Origin: Roseivivax jejudonensis
Lineage (GTDB): Bacteria > Pseudomonadota > Alphaproteobacteria > Rhodobacterales > Rhodobacteraceae
Length of the DNA stretch: 64,000 nt
Direction: 5' to 3'
Assembly (NCBI RefSeq): GCF_900172265.1
Contig: NZ_FWFK01000007.1
Coordinates: 124,001 to 188,000 of the forward strand
The notes beneath the pieces were generated by a model, which was not told the DNA's origin, searched no databases, and saw nothing but the letters and a program-made list of their open reading frames with translations. Position 1 is the stretch's first letter; each line of letters begins with the position of its first letter. Below, piece by piece: positions 18,757-29,370 of the stretch. Position numbers and translations under genes: made by a program.

Positions 18757-18807
18757 GTCTTCTTCTTGGCGCAAATACTCCCGCCGGAGGCGTCCCGCGC
18801 CATCCGC
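18757..18807 (-). repeat. Downstream element, copy B
   Basis: On the minus strand the copy reads CGCCTCCGGCGGGAGTATTT then GCGCCAAGAAGAAGAC. It is identical to copy C except for a few bases, and lies further downstream of rpe in the same orientation. The CTCC/GGAG stem is short compared with the hairpins of copies A, D and E. Confidence 0.75.
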
Positions 18808-18877
18808 CCGCGCCAGCGCCGCCGGTCGCGTCGGCCCGCCCCTCCGAGCCAACCCGCTGCCGACCCCGACACCCCAC

Positions 18878-18928
18878 GTCTTCTTCTTGGCGAAAATACT
18901 CCCGCCGGAGGCGTCCCGCGCCACCCGC
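18878..18928 (-). repeat. Downstream element, copy C
   Basis: On the minus strand it reads CGCCTCCGGCGGGAGTATTT then TCGCCAAGAAGAAGAC, beginning about 20 nt beyond the rpe stop. The match with copy B spans about 50 nt. The order stop codon, stem, GGAGTATTT, AAGAAGA is shared with the copy behind fzlA. Confidence 0.75.
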
Positions 18929-18946
18929 TGGCGCGCGGCCCGGGCG

Positions 18947-19618
18947 TCAGGCGGCGACGGAGGTCGCCGCGGTCCGGATCGCGCGGATGTTGGCGCCGTA
19001 GGCCGCGGGATCGGTGACCGATCCGCCCTTGAACACCGAGGATCCGGCGACGAGCACGTCGGCGCCGGCCTCGACGAGGCGGCGGGCGTTGCCGGCGCCC
19101 ACGCCGCCGTCGATCTCGATATGGATGTCCGGCGCCCAGGCGCGCAGCTGCGCGATCTTCGGAATCATGGAGTCGAGAAAGCCCTGGCCGCCGAAACCGG
19201 GGTTGACCGTCATCACGCAGACGAGGTCGACGAGGTCGAGGACGGGGCGGACCGCGTCGGGCGGCGTGCCGGGGTTGATCGCCACGCCGGGCCGGCATCC
19301 GGCGGCGCGGATCGCCTGCAGCGTGCGGTGAAGATGCGGGCCAGCTTCCGCGTGCGCGGTCAGGATGTCGGCGCCGGCGGCGGCGAAGGCCTCGATGTAG
19401 GGATCGACCGGGGCGATCATCAGGTGCACGTCCATCACCGTCTTCACGTGCGGCCGGATCGCGGCGCACATCTGCGGGCCGAAGGTGATGTTGGGCACGA
19501 AATGTCCGTCCATCACGTCGACATGGATCCAGTCGGCGCCCTGCGCTTCGACGGCCTCGATCTCGGCGCCGAAATTCGCGAAGTCGGCGGCGAGGATGGA
19601 CGGGGCGATGGTCACCAT
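18947..19618 (-). CDS. rpe: Ribulose-phosphate 3-epimerase
   Basis: Rpe interconverts ribulose 5-phosphate and xylulose 5-phosphate in the pentose phosphate and Calvin pathways. The 223-residue TIM barrel shows APSILAADFANFG, the metal-binding HVDVMDGHFVPNITFG, DVHLMI, MTVNPGFGGQ and IDGGVGAGNA. It follows ghrA by 14 nt and is probably the last gene of the cell-shape operon's distal part. A copy of the downstream element follows its stop. Confidence 0.96.
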   Translation of the reverse strand: MVTIAPSILAADFANFGAEIEAVEAQGADWIHVDVMDGHFVPNITFGPQMCAAIRPHVKTVMDVHLMIAPVDPYIEAFAAAGADILTAHAEAGPHLHRTLQAIRAAGCRPGVAINPGTPPDAVRPVLDLVDLVCVMTVNPGFGGQGFLDSMIPKIAQLRAWAPDIHIEIDGGVGAGNARRLVEAGADVLVAGSSVFKGGSVTDPAAYGANIRAIRTAATSVAA

Positions 19619-19632
19619 GGATGTGGTCCTTG

Positions 19633-20574
19633 TCAGTAGCCGGCCGCGCGGTCGACGCGGCCTTTCAGGGGACGGCCGGCCTCGGCGCGGGCGATGTTGG
19701 CGGCGATGGCGCGGGCGGCGGAGCTCGCGCGCGTCTCGGACGCGATGTGCGGCGTGACGGTCACGCGTTCATGCGCCCAGAACGGATGCTCGCGGGGCAG
19801 GGGTTCGGTGCGGAAGACGTCGAGCGTCGCGTGGGACAGACGCCCGGACTCGAGCGCGGCGAGAAGCGCGTCGTCGTCGACGAGGGCGCCGCGCCCCGGA
19901 TTGATCACCACGGCACCCGGCGCCAGCCACGCGATCGACCGCGCGTTCAGGACGCAGCGGGTGCCGGGGGTGTCCGGCAGCAGCAGCACCACGATATCGG
20001 CGCCGTCGAGCGTGGGCGCGAGGCCCTCCTCGCCGGCGCGGCAGGAAATGCCCGGCACGCCCTTCTGGGAGCGGCTCCAGCCGCGCACGCGGAATCCCAG
20101 ATCGGACAGCGCGGTGCCGCAGGCGGCGCCGAGGGCCCCGAGACCCAGGATCGCGACGGTCCGTTCGGTCGCGAGCGGCGGCGGCTGGTGGTCCCAGCGT
20201 CTGTCCGGATTGACGATATGGGCGTCCATGCCGAGGTGGTGGCGCAGCACGTGTCCGGTCACCCATTCGACCATGCCCTGGGTCAGCCCCTCGTCGTCGA
20301 CCATCCGCGCGAGCGGCGCGGTCAGCGTGCGGTTCGAAACGACGTTCTCGACACCGGCCCAGAGGTTGAGCACCGCCTTCAGCCGCGTGTAGGGCGTGAA
20401 ATCGCTCAGCCAGCTGTCGGGCGCGTAGACGATGTAGTCGACGCTCTCGGGGGCTGCGTCGGTGACCACCTCGGCGTCGCGATTCCCGAGGTGTTCCGCA
20501 AGGGCGGCGCGCAGCGGCCGTTCGTAGGCGGCCCAGCTGTCGGCGCCGGCGGCGAAGAGGATCGTCAGGGTCAT
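19633..20574 (-). CDS. ghrA: Glyoxylate/hydroxypyruvate reductase A-like 2-hydroxyacid dehydrogenase
   Basis: A 313-residue NAD(P)H-dependent 2-hydroxyacid dehydrogenase that reduces glyoxylate or hydroxypyruvate. The Rossmann motif is ILGLGALGAACGTALSDLGF with GWSRSQK (Arg suggests NADPH preference), then VVLLLPDTPGT and INPGRGALVDDDALL. The catalytic His lies in VTPHIASET. The N-terminus with LKAVLNLWAGVENV is characteristic of the GhrA subgroup. Its ATG overlaps the rodA stop by 4 nt, an unusual partner for a shape gene. Confidence 0.85.
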   Translation of the reverse strand: MTLTILFAAGADSWAAYERPLRAALAEHLGNRDAEVVTDAAPESVDYIVYAPDSWLSDFTPYTRLKAVLNLWAGVENVVSNRTLTAPLARMVDDEGLTQGMVEWVTGHVLRHHLGMDAHIVNPDRRWDHQPPPLATERTVAILGLGALGAACGTALSDLGFRVRGWSRSQKGVPGISCRAGEEGLAPTLDGADIVVLLLPDTPGTRCVLNARSIAWLAPGAVVINPGRGALVDDDALLAALESGRLSHATLDVFRTEPLPREHPFWAHERVTVTPHIASETRASSAARAIAANIARAEAGRPLKGRVDRAAGY

Positions 20575-21710
20575 CGCGGCCGGTGGACGTGGGCGCTCTG
20601 GACGAGGCCGAATGCGATCATCAGCACCAGCATCGCCGACCCGCCGTAGGACACCAACGGCAGCGGCACGCCGACGACGGGTGCGAGCCCCATCACCATC
20701 GACATGTTGACCGCGAAGTAGAGGAAGAAGGTCAGGCCGATTCCGAGCGTCAGGAGCGACGAGAAACGGTCACGGTTCTGCAGCGCCGAGATGATGCAGA
20801 ACACGAGGATCAGCACGTAGAGCACCAGCAACGACACGCCGCCGACGAAGCCGAATTCCTCGGCTAGCGTGTTGAAGATGAAGTCGGTGTGCTTCTCCGG
20901 CAGGAAGTTGAGCCGCGACTGCGTGCCCTGCATGAAGCCGCGCCCGGTCCAGCCGCCCGACCCCATCGCGATCTTGGCCTGCGTGATGTGGTAGCCCGCG
21001 CCCAGCGGATCGGTCGACGGATCGAGGAAGGTGTCGATGCGGCGGAACTGGTAGTCCTTGAGAAGCTGCCAGTCGGTGCCGCGCGACTTGAACACCGTCG
21101 AGACGAAGCCGACGCCGGCGGCGATGACCGCGCCGAAATAGGCCCAGTGCACGCCGGCGAGAAACATCATCAGTCCCCCGCCCGCCAGCAGCAGGATGGC
21201 GGTGCCGAGGTCCGGCTGCGTGAGAACGAGCCCGGTCGGGATCAGGATCAGGATCACCGGCACGATGACCCAGAGCGGGCGCGACGTCTTCTTGAGCGGC
21301 AGCCAGTCGTAGTAGGCCGCGAGCACCATCACGAGTGCGATCTTCATCAGCTCGGAGGGCTGCAGGCGCATGAAGCCGAGGTCGATCCAGCGCTGCGCGC
21401 CCATGCCGACCGAGCCGAAGAACTCGACCATGACCAGCAGGCCCACGGAAATCAGGTAGGCCAGCACCGACATGTTGCGCCAGAACCAGATCGGGACCAT
21501 CGCCACCACGAACATCAGCGCGAGCCCGAGAAGGAAGCGCTTCATCTGCGGTTCCGCCCAGGTGCCGATCTGGCCGCCGGCCACCGAGTAGAGCATCAGG
21601 AAGCCGACGCAGGCGACCGCGGCCAGCAGCACGATCAGCGGCCAGTTGAGAAACAGCGCCTTGCGCCAGCCGCCCGGCACGGTCTTGACGGTGTATTCGA
21701 GGTAGCTCAC
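20571..21710 (-). CDS. rodA: Rod-shape SEDS peptidoglycan polymerase RodA
   Basis: RodA is the SEDS glycosyltransferase that polymerises lipid II during lateral wall growth, together with PBP2. The 379-residue protein has ten membrane segments. Hallmarks are GAQRWIDLGFMRLQPSELMK, TQPDLGTAILLLAGG, GRGFMQGTQSRLNFLPEKHTDF (with the catalytic region and conserved loop) and PLPLVSYGGSAML. The start is the GTG at 21710, ten nt after GGAGG. Its stop overlaps ghrA. It follows mrdA in the standard order. Confidence 0.96.
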   Translation of the reverse strand: MSYLEYTVKTVPGGWRKALFLNWPLIVLLAAVACVGFLMLYSVAGGQIGTWAEPQMKRFLLGLALMFVVAMVPIWFWRNMSVLAYLISVGLLVMVEFFGSVGMGAQRWIDLGFMRLQPSELMKIALVMVLAAYYDWLPLKKTSRPLWVIVPVILILIPTGLVLTQPDLGTAILLLAGGGLMMFLAGVHWAYFGAVIAAGVGFVSTVFKSRGTDWQLLKDYQFRRIDTFLDPSTDPLGAGYHITQAKIAMGSGGWTGRGFMQGTQSRLNFLPEKHTDFIFNTLAEEFGFVGGVSLLVLYVLILVFCIISALQNRDRFSSLLTLGIGLTFFLYFAVNMSMVMGLAPVVGVPLPLVSYGGSAMLVLMIAFGLVQSAHVHRPR

Positions 21711-21768
21711 GGCGTCGGGGTCCTCCGGCGGGCGGGGGCACGCATCGCGGGGCCGGTCGCGGTGCGGC

Positions 21769-23712
21769 TCATGCGCGGCTCGTGCGTTCGTCGGGCGCCA
21801 TTTGGCGGCGCTGGCGCAGATTCTCCTGCAGCTCCTGGATCCGGTCGCGGTCGGCGGTCGGGTAGGCCTCGACCGGCGGATCACCCTCGTAAAGTGCCTG
21901 CAGCGTCACGTCGCGCGCGATCGGGGCCGCGGCCGACGATCCGCCGCCGCCATGCTCGACGATGGTGGCCACGGCGATGCGCGGGTTGTCATAGGGCGCG
22001 TAGTTCACGAACAGCCCGTGATCGCGCCGGTTCCACGGCAGGTCCTCGTTGCGGGTGACGCCGCGCGCGCGCTCGGCCGCTGTGATGTTGCGCACCTGGC
22101 TCGTGCCGGTCTTGCCGGCCATGCGCATCTCTTCGGCGATGATGCGCGAGCGGTAGGCGGTGCCGCGGCGGTTGTTCGACACGTCGTACATCGCGGCGCG
22201 GATCCAGCGCAGGTGATTCTCGTTCAGCCCGATCGGCTCGCCGCCGCGCGAGGGCTCCTCGACCCCGTCGATCGAGCGAACCAGCCGTGGCGAGATGCTC
22301 CGCCCCGTCGCGAGCCGCGCGGTCATGACCGCGAGCTGCAGAGGCGAGGTCAGCACGTCGCCTTGCCCGATCGAGCAGTTGACCGTGTCGCCGATGCGCC
22401 ACTCCTGGTTCCAGCGTTCCCGCTTCCACGCCTTGTCGGGCATGATGCCTTCGCCCACCGCGGACATCGGGACATCGTGGATCGCGCCAAGGCCGAGCTT
22501 GCGGCCCATCTCGGCGATCTTGTCGATGCCCACGCGCAGCGCCATTTCGTAGAAATAGACGTCGCACGACTGCATCAGCGCGTTCTCGAGGTTCATGTGG
22601 CCGTGGCCCGCGCGCTTCCAGCAATGGAACCGGCGAGATCCGACCTTGAGGTGCCCCGGGCACCACACGGTGTTGCCCGGCCCGGTAATCCCGGCCTCAA
22701 GCGCCGCCAGCGCCGTCACCATCTTGAAGGTCGACCCCGGCGGGTAGAAGCCCTGCACAGTCTTGGACACGAGCGGCGCGCGCTCGTCGCCCTGCAGCGC
22801 GCCGTAGTCGTCGTAGGAAATCCCGCGTACGAACTTGTTGGGATCGAAGCCCGGAGCCGACGCGATGGCCAGAAGATCGCCGTGCTCGAGATCCATCACC
22901 ACGACCGAGGCGCTTTCGTCGCCGAGCCGAGCGTGGATGTAGTCCTGCAGGCGCGTGTCGACGGTCAGCTGCAGGTCGGCCCCGGCCTCGCCCTCGCGCC
23001 GGTCGAGTTCGCGCATGACGCGCCCCGCGGCGTTCACCTCGACCCGCTTGGATCCGGCGCGGCCGCGCAGCATGTCCTCGTACTTGGTCTCGACACCGAT
23101 CTTGCCGAACTGGAACCGCGGGATCCGCAGAACCGGATCGGGATCCTCGTAGCGGGCGAGGTCGCGCTCGGACACCGGTTGCACGTAGCCGACGACATGG
23201 GCGTAGATCTCGCCATGCGGATAGTGGCGCGACAGCCCGACCTCGGGATTCACGCCGGGCAGGGCCGGCGCGTTGGCGGCGACGCGGCTGACCGAATCCC
23301 AGCTCACGCGGTCGGCCACGGTGACCGGCAGGAACGGGGCGGACCGCTGCATTTCGGCGATGGCGCGTTCGATCTCGCTGGGGTCGAGCTCCACCAGCGT
23401 GGCGAGCCGCGCGATCGTGCTTTCGAGATCGCCGGCATCCTCGCGCACCACTGTGATGCGGTAGGCGGGCTCGTTCGCCGCGATGACAACGCCGTTGCGG
23501 TCGAAGATCTGACCGCGCGCCGGCGGGATGAGCCGCAGGTTGACGCGGTTCTCCTCGGCCAGAAGGCGGAATTCCTCGCCCTGGTCGACCTGCATGTAGC
23601 GCATGCGCATCGCCAGCACGGTCGCGAAGCCGAGTTGCACACCCCCGAGGATCATCCCCCGGCGGGTGATGCGACGCGCGCTGTCGGCGCTGTCCTTCGA
23701 TGTGCGTCTCAT
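21769..23712 (-). CDS. mrdA: Penicillin-binding protein 2 (elongation-specific transpeptidase)
   Basis: PBP2 is the class B transpeptidase of the elongasome. The 647-residue protein has a single N-terminal membrane anchor (about residues 20-36), a dimerisation region (PPARGQIFDRNG), and a transpeptidase domain with SxxK in FYPPGSTFKMV, the second motif in MQSCDVYFYE, and KTGTSQV. The C-terminus is a long charged helix. Its start overlaps the mreD stop by 4 nt (ATGA), and rodA follows 58 nt later. Together these place it in the shape operon. Confidence 0.96.
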   Translation of the reverse strand: MRRTSKDSADSARRITRRGMILGGVQLGFATVLAMRMRYMQVDQGEEFRLLAEENRVNLRLIPPARGQIFDRNGVVIAANEPAYRITVVREDAGDLESTIARLATLVELDPSEIERAIAEMQRSAPFLPVTVADRVSWDSVSRVAANAPALPGVNPEVGLSRHYPHGEIYAHVVGYVQPVSERDLARYEDPDPVLRIPRFQFGKIGVETKYEDMLRGRAGSKRVEVNAAGRVMRELDRREGEAGADLQLTVDTRLQDYIHARLGDESASVVVMDLEHGDLLAIASAPGFDPNKFVRGISYDDYGALQGDERAPLVSKTVQGFYPPGSTFKMVTALAALEAGITGPGNTVWCPGHLKVGSRRFHCWKRAGHGHMNLENALMQSCDVYFYEMALRVGIDKIAEMGRKLGLGAIHDVPMSAVGEGIMPDKAWKRERWNQEWRIGDTVNCSIGQGDVLTSPLQLAVMTARLATGRSISPRLVRSIDGVEEPSRGGEPIGLNENHLRWIRAAMYDVSNNRRGTAYRSRIIAEEMRMAGKTGTSQVRNITAAERARGVTRNEDLPWNRRDHGLFVNYAPYDNPRIAVATIVEHGGGGSSAAAPIARDVTLQALYEGDPPVEAYPTADRDRIQELQENLRQRRQMAPDERTSRA

Positions 23713-24248
23713 GTTCCGAACCCTACCCGGTCGCCGTCACCCGGCCGCGAACGCCGAAGCCCGAAGACGACGAGACTGACCGCGACCACCGCCGGATAGA
23801 CGAGGACGGTCAGCACCGTCTGCATCAGCAGGAGCGTGCCGTTCGCAGTGGGAATTATAAGGAGGAGCTGAACGATTTGATAGATCAGCGCCATCACGAT
23901 CAGGCCGACCGTGACCGAGACCCACTCCAGCGCGAAGGCCGGCTCGCGGGTATAGCGCTCGCGCATCTTGAGGCTCTCGGTCATCGCGACGGTGAGCGCG
24001 GCCCAGAGCCCCGGCGGCCGCTGGAACACCAGATCGGCGAGAAGCGCCATTGCGGCCACGAGCAGCGTCGGCACCACGTCCGGGCGCCGCAACGCCCAGG
24101 CGAAGGTCAGCGCGACGATCAGGTCCGGCCCCGCCACCCGGCCCGGCGTCATGTCGAGCGGCAGAAGGCTGAAGAACATCACGGCAAGACACAGCGCGAC
24201 ATAGGCGATGCGCAGCGTCCAGAGGCGCAGGATCGCGGCGTCGATCAT
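23709..24248 (-). CDS. mreD: Rod-shape determining membrane protein MreD
   Basis: A 179-residue membrane protein with five or six hydrophobic segments, including RIAYVALCLAVMFFSLLPLD and a region around LWAALTVAMTESL. MreD links MreC and the RodA/PBP2 machinery in the inner membrane. Sequence conservation is low in this family, so position between mreC and mrdA carries much of the call. The ATG at 24248 is chosen; the frame extends 31 codons upstream with no family-like sequence. A 135-nt gap to mreC contains no gene. Confidence 0.88.
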   Translation of the reverse strand: MIDAAILRLWTLRIAYVALCLAVMFFSLLPLDMTPGRVAGPDLIVALTFAWALRRPDVVPTLLVAAMALLADLVFQRPPGLWAALTVAMTESLKMRERYTREPAFALEWVSVTVGLIVMALIYQIVQLLLIIPTANGTLLLMQTVLTVLVYPAVVAVSLVVFGLRRSRPGDGDRVGFGT

Positions 24249-24383
24249 GTCGACCTGCCCGGCCGCGTGGCGGCTTCCGGCGACGGTGGCACGGGGCGCC
24301 GCGATGCGCTGCGGGTGGCCAGCGTGACGATGCGCGGGCACCGGGGCGGCACCGACGCGGTTGGTGACGCGAAAGCGACCCGT

Positions 24384-25319
24384 TCAGCCATCGACGGCCT
24401 CCGGCACCGGCTCGGGCGACGGGGCGTCCTCGGGCGTCTGCGGCTCGGGCGCGGCCGGCGGCTCTTCGGGCAGCACCAGCGCCGATGGTGTCGTGACCTG
24501 CCGGGCGCCGTGATCGCGCAGCACCCGAAGAAACTCCAGCCGCTCGTAATCCGCGGCAAGACGCACGCGCAGACGCCCGCCGGAATCCTGCGCCACCTGT
24601 CCGATAAGCAGGCCCGGCGGAAAGACATCGCCGTCGCCCGACGTGACGATCCGGTCGCCCGGGCGCACGAGGTCCGGGTTCTCGAGGAAATCGATGGGAG
24701 GCGCCGAAGAGTTGTCACCGGTGACGAGCGCACGCTGGCCCGACGGCTGGATCAGCGCCGGGATCCGGCTCGTCGCGTCGGTCAGCAGGATCACCCGGCT
24801 GGTGTTCGCGCCCACGCCGGAGATCCGCCCGACGAGCCCGATGCCGTCCATCGTCGCCCAGCCGTCGACGATGCCGTCGCGGCTGCCCACGTTGATCAGG
24901 ACCGACTGCCGGAACGGGGAGCCGGAATCCGCCAGGACCACGCCGGTGATGTAGGTGAGCTTCGGGTCCAGACGCACGTTGTTGAGATCGCGCAGGCGCG
25001 CATTCTCCTGCTCGAGCTGCAGCGCCGCCTCTTTCCACGCGGTCATCTGGCGCAGCTCGCGGCGCAGCTCGCGATTCTGCTCGGTGATGTTGCGGTAGCT
25101 CTCGAAGTCGCGGAACAGCTCGACCGTGGCGGTCACCGGCGCCATCGCCCAGTCCATACGCGGCACCACGGCATCGACGACCTGCGCGCGAAAACGTTCG
25201 ACGCGGGGGCTGTCGATGCGCCAGACCAGGAACAGGGCAATGAGGCAGAACAGCGTGACCGCCAGAAGCAGTCGCTTCAGCGGTCCCGTGAAATCGTCAC
25301 TGGAACGGTCTCGTGCCAA
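24384..25319 (-). CDS. mreC: Rod-shape determining protein MreC
   Basis: MreC is the bitopic membrane protein that activates the RodA-PBP2 complex. The 311-residue product has one membrane segment (LLLAVTLFCLIALFLVWRI), a coiled coil with EQNRELRRELRQM and ARLRDLNNV, and the two six-stranded beta domains (GVVLADSGSPF, VGRISGVGANTSRVILLTD, RIVTSGDGDVFPPGLLIG). The tail is Pro/Glu-rich. The frame opens with TTG, and that start agrees with the usual RDR..DFTGPLKRLLL opening; no other start codon precedes the membrane segment. Confidence 0.93.
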   Translation of the reverse strand: MARDRSSDDFTGPLKRLLLAVTLFCLIALFLVWRIDSPRVERFRAQVVDAVVPRMDWAMAPVTATVELFRDFESYRNITEQNRELRRELRQMTAWKEAALQLEQENARLRDLNNVRLDPKLTYITGVVLADSGSPFRQSVLINVGSRDGIVDGWATMDGIGLVGRISGVGANTSRVILLTDATSRIPALIQPSGQRALVTGDNSSAPPIDFLENPDLVRPGDRIVTSGDGDVFPPGLLIGQVAQDSGGRLRVRLAADYERLEFLRVLRDHGARQVTTPSALVLPEEPPAAPEPQTPEDAPSPEPVPEAVDG

Positions 25320-25348
25320 CGTGAACCCTCTGACCCACGGTCACGGTC

Positions 25349-26503
<1,155 letters not shown>

Positions 26504-26638
26504 TCAGCGCGATTCTGCCACAGTCCGGGGGCCGCGGCGGCGCACAATGTCGGAAACCGGCGATGTGGAGTCGCGCTCCCGCAGCACCGTGGACGGGCCT
26601 GCGCTATCGAATGCGGAAATCGCTCAGGAGTCGTCCGG

Positions 26639-29146
26639 ATGAAGTCTCAGGTCAAAGCACTCGTCGTCGGCGGCGGCGCCGTCGGCACCTCGATCGCCTA
26701 CCATCTCGCCAGGGCCGGCTGGCAGGACGTCATGCTGCTGGAGCGTGACGAGCTGACCAGCGGCTCGACCTGGCACGCTGCCGGCCTGCTGCCCTATTTC
26801 AACATGTCGTACGCGACGACGCACATCCACGACTATTCGATCCGGTTCTACAAGACGCTCGAGGAAGAGACGGGCCTCGACGCGGGCTTCTTCGTCGTCG
26901 GCAACCTGCGCATGGCGCAGACCGACGCCCGGATGGACGAGTATCGCCTCTACGCCACCACCGCCGAGACCTGCGGCGTGCCGTTCGAATGGATGACGCC
27001 GGCGCAGATCCGGGACCGCTGGTCGCTGATCCACACCGACGACCTCAAGGGCGCGATCTACCACCCCACGGACGGCTACATTAACCCCGCCGACGTGACG
27101 ATGGCGATGGCCAAGGGCGCGCGGCGGCGCGGGGTCACCATCGAACGGAAATGGCAGGTCGACGGCTACGCGTGGAAGGGCGACCACTGGGACGTCACGC
27201 TGACCAAGATGGTCGAGAAGGGCGGCAACCTCGTGCCCTCCGACGAGACCACGATCGTCTCCGCCGAGCACGTGGTGACCGCCACCGGCAACCACGCGCA
27301 GCGCACCGCGCGCCAGCTCGGCATCAAGATGCCGGCGATCCCGGTCGAGCACCAGTTCATCGTGACCGAGCCCGACCCGGCGCTGGTCGAGTACCGCAAG
27401 AGCCACGAGCAGCACCCGGTGATCCGCGACGCCGACGCCAAGTGGTATGTCCGCGAGGAGCGTGGCGGCTGGATCCTCGGACCCTACGAGCTGAACGCGC
27501 CGGCGCGCTTCGAATACGGCGTGCCCGACAGCTTCCGCGCCGACCTCTTCCCGCTCGACCTCGAGCGGATCGAGGAGGAATACATGTCGATGATCCACCG
27601 CATCCCCTCGACCGAGACGGTGGGCCTCAAGGACGATTTCAACGGACCGATCTGCTACACGCCCGACGGCAACCCGCTGATCGGCCCGGCGCCGGGCCTG
27701 CGCAACATGTGGCTGGCCGAGGGCTTCTCCTTCGGGATCACCGCCGCCGGCGGCGCGGGATACTACCTCGCGCAGATGATGGTCGACGGCGAGGCCGAGA
27801 TCGACATGGCCTCGCTCGATCCCAAGCGCTTCGGCGAGGACTGGATGACAACCGAGTACGCCGCCCGCAAGAACGAGGAGGCCTACGAACACGTCTACAT
27901 CCTGCACCATCCCGACGAGGAGCGCCCGGCCTGCCGGCCGCTGCGCACGGGCCCGTGCTACGACCGCCAGAAGGCCGAGGGCGCGCAGTTCGGCTGCGTC
28001 AACGGCTGGGAGCGGCCGAACTACTACGGGCCGAAGGACGCGCCGGACAGCTTCGACCACGACGCGCGGTCCTTCCGCCGCGGCGGATGGTGGCAATACG
28101 CCGTGGACGAGGCCAAGGCGATCCGCGAGGGCGTCGGCCTGATCGACGCGACGGCCTTTGCCAAGCACGCGGTCACCGGGCCCGGCGCAGCCGAATTCCT
28201 GTCGGGGTTCACCTGCAACAAGCTGCCCAATGTCGGACGCATCAACCTGACCTACGCGCTGAGCGCGGCCGGGACGGTGCGCACCGAATACACCATCGTC
28301 CGCCGCGGCGAGCAGGATTTCTACCTCGTCTCGGCAGGCGCATGGGCCGCCTATGACGGCGATTACCTGAGAAAGGCGGCCGAAGATTACATGGCTGCCG
28401 GCGGCGGCCACGTGACGATCCAGGACATCACCAGCCAGTGGGGCGTCTTCGCTATCGCTGGGCCCAAATCGCGCGACGTGCTGACCACGCTCGTGCGCGA
28501 CGCCGACCCCACGACGGCGCTGTCGAACAAGCGTTTCCCGTGGCTGTCCATGCGCAACATCGAACTTGGCATGGTGCCGGTCATGGCGCTGCGCGTCGCC
28601 TACACGGGCGAGCTGGGATGGGAGCTGCACCACCCGATCGAGATGTCGGCCCACCTGTGGGATCGCCTGATGGACGCCGGCCGGCCGCACGGGCTGAAAC
28701 TCGTGGGCGGCCGCGCGCAGAACTGGCTCCGGATGGAGAAATCCTACCGCGCCTTCGGCCACGAGCTCGGCCGCGACGCCACGCCGCTCGAGGCCGGTCT
28801 CGACCGCTTCGTCGATTGCACCCGGCCCTATACCGGCAAGCCGGCGATGCTCGAGACCGGGATCCGGTCGCGCTGCTGCACGCTGCTGATCGACGGGCCC
28901 GAGGACGCCGACCCGTGGGGCCGCGAGGCGCTCTTTACCGAGGACGGCGAGCGCGTCGGGCGGCTGACCTCGGGCGGGTATTCCGTCGCGTTCGGCAAGG
29001 CGATCGGCATGGGTTACGTGCGGCCGGGGCTCGCGCAGCCGGGCACCCGCCTGAAAGTGCGGATCATGGACGCGCTGTGGGATGCCGAGGTGACCGAGGA
29101 TTCGCCCTACGATCCGAAGAACGAGGTCATCCGCCGCGACGGCTGA
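26639..29146 (+). CDS. Dimethylglycine dehydrogenase-like FAD/GcvT-domain demethylase
   Basis: An 835-residue enzyme with an N-terminal FAD-dependent DAO domain and a C-terminal GcvT-type folate-binding domain, the architecture of dimethylglycine and sarcosine dehydrogenases. Residues 9-16 form the nucleotide loop (VVGGGAVGTSIAYHLARAG). GSTWHAAGL follows, whose His46 matches the covalent FAD-attachment His of mammalian DMGDH. The second half has GVGLIDATAFAKHAVTGPGA and AYTGELGWELHHPIE. It should demethylate an N-methyl amine, passing the carbon to tetrahydrofolate; the exact substrate is not readable. AGGAG stands 8 nt before the ATG at 26639; the long upstream frame is antisense to mreB. 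Confidence 0.85.
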   Translation: MKSQVKALVVGGGAVGTSIAYHLARAGWQDVMLLERDELTSGSTWHAAGLLPYFNMSYATTHIHDYSIRFYKTLEEETGLDAGFFVVGNLRMAQTDARMDEYRLYATTAETCGVPFEWMTPAQIRDRWSLIHTDDLKGAIYHPTDGYINPADVTMAMAKGARRRGVTIERKWQVDGYAWKGDHWDVTLTKMVEKGGNLVPSDETTIVSAEHVVTATGNHAQRTARQLGIKMPAIPVEHQFIVTEPDPALVEYRKSHEQHPVIRDADAKWYVREERGGWILGPYELNAPARFEYGVPDSFRADLFPLDLERIEEEYMSMIHRIPSTETVGLKDDFNGPICYTPDGNPLIGPAPGLRNMWLAEGFSFGITAAGGAGYYLAQMMVDGEAEIDMASLDPKRFGEDWMTTEYAARKNEEAYEHVYILHHPDEERPACRPLRTGPCYDRQKAEGAQFGCVNGWERPNYYGPKDAPDSFDHDARSFRRGGWWQYAVDEAKAIREGVGLIDATAFAKHAVTGPGAAEFLSGFTCNKLPNVGRINLTYALSAAGTVRTEYTIVRRGEQDFYLVSAGAWAAYDGDYLRKAAEDYMAAGGGHVTIQDITSQWGVFAIAGPKSRDVLTTLVRDADPTTALSNKRFPWLSMRNIELGMVPVMALRVAYTGELGWELHHPIEMSAHLWDRLMDAGRPHGLKLVGGRAQNWLRMEKSYRAFGHELGRDATPLEAGLDRFVDCTRPYTGKPAMLETGIRSRCCTLLIDGPEDADPWGREALFTEDGERVGRLTSGGYSVAFGKAIGMGYVRPGLAQPGTRLKVRIMDALWDAEVTEDSPYDPKNEVIRRDG

Positions 29147-29212
29147 CGCGCCGGCCCGGCGCCGCTGCAGACGCGCCCGCCCGGCGCCGCTGCCCGGCCG
29201 CGCCGGCGGAAT

Positions 29213-29263
29213 GCGAGGGGCCAGCCCCTCGCGCTCCCCGGGGTTTATCGGCAAGATGAAGAG
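29213..29263 (+). repeat. Downstream element, copy D
   Basis: A 9-bp perfect hairpin, GCGAGGGGC facing GCCCCTCGC with a 2-nt loop, is followed by GCTCCCCGGGGTTTATCGGC and AAGATGAAGA. It lies 66 nt after the stop of the DMGDH-like gene, on the same strand, and upstream of the sulfurtransferase. Confidence 0.75.
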
Positions 29264-29370
29264 ACGGATCGCCGGGAAACGCGGCCGGCGCGATCGCGGC
29301 GGCCGGCCTTGCCTCTGCCCCGGGCGCGCCGTAAGCACGGCAGGGACCCGCGGAGAGGAGAGGGGCTGCG

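Larger units (their letters stand above)
18548..18946. other. 399-bp intergenic region between rpe and ettA holding two repeat copies
   Basis: No gene is supported here. The region carries two near-identical 51-bp copies of the downstream element, 121 nt apart (18757 and 18878), in very G+C-rich sequence. Minus-strand frames such as the one starting MARDASGGSIFAKKK are just translations of the repeat and are not credible proteins. A promoter for ettA must also lie here but none is obvious. Confidence 0.7.

Noticed and set aside
18550-18924. Minus-strand frames starting MARDASGGSIFAKKK
   Set aside because: They translate the repeat copies B and C and have repeat-like Gly/Arg composition, with no ribosome binding site.
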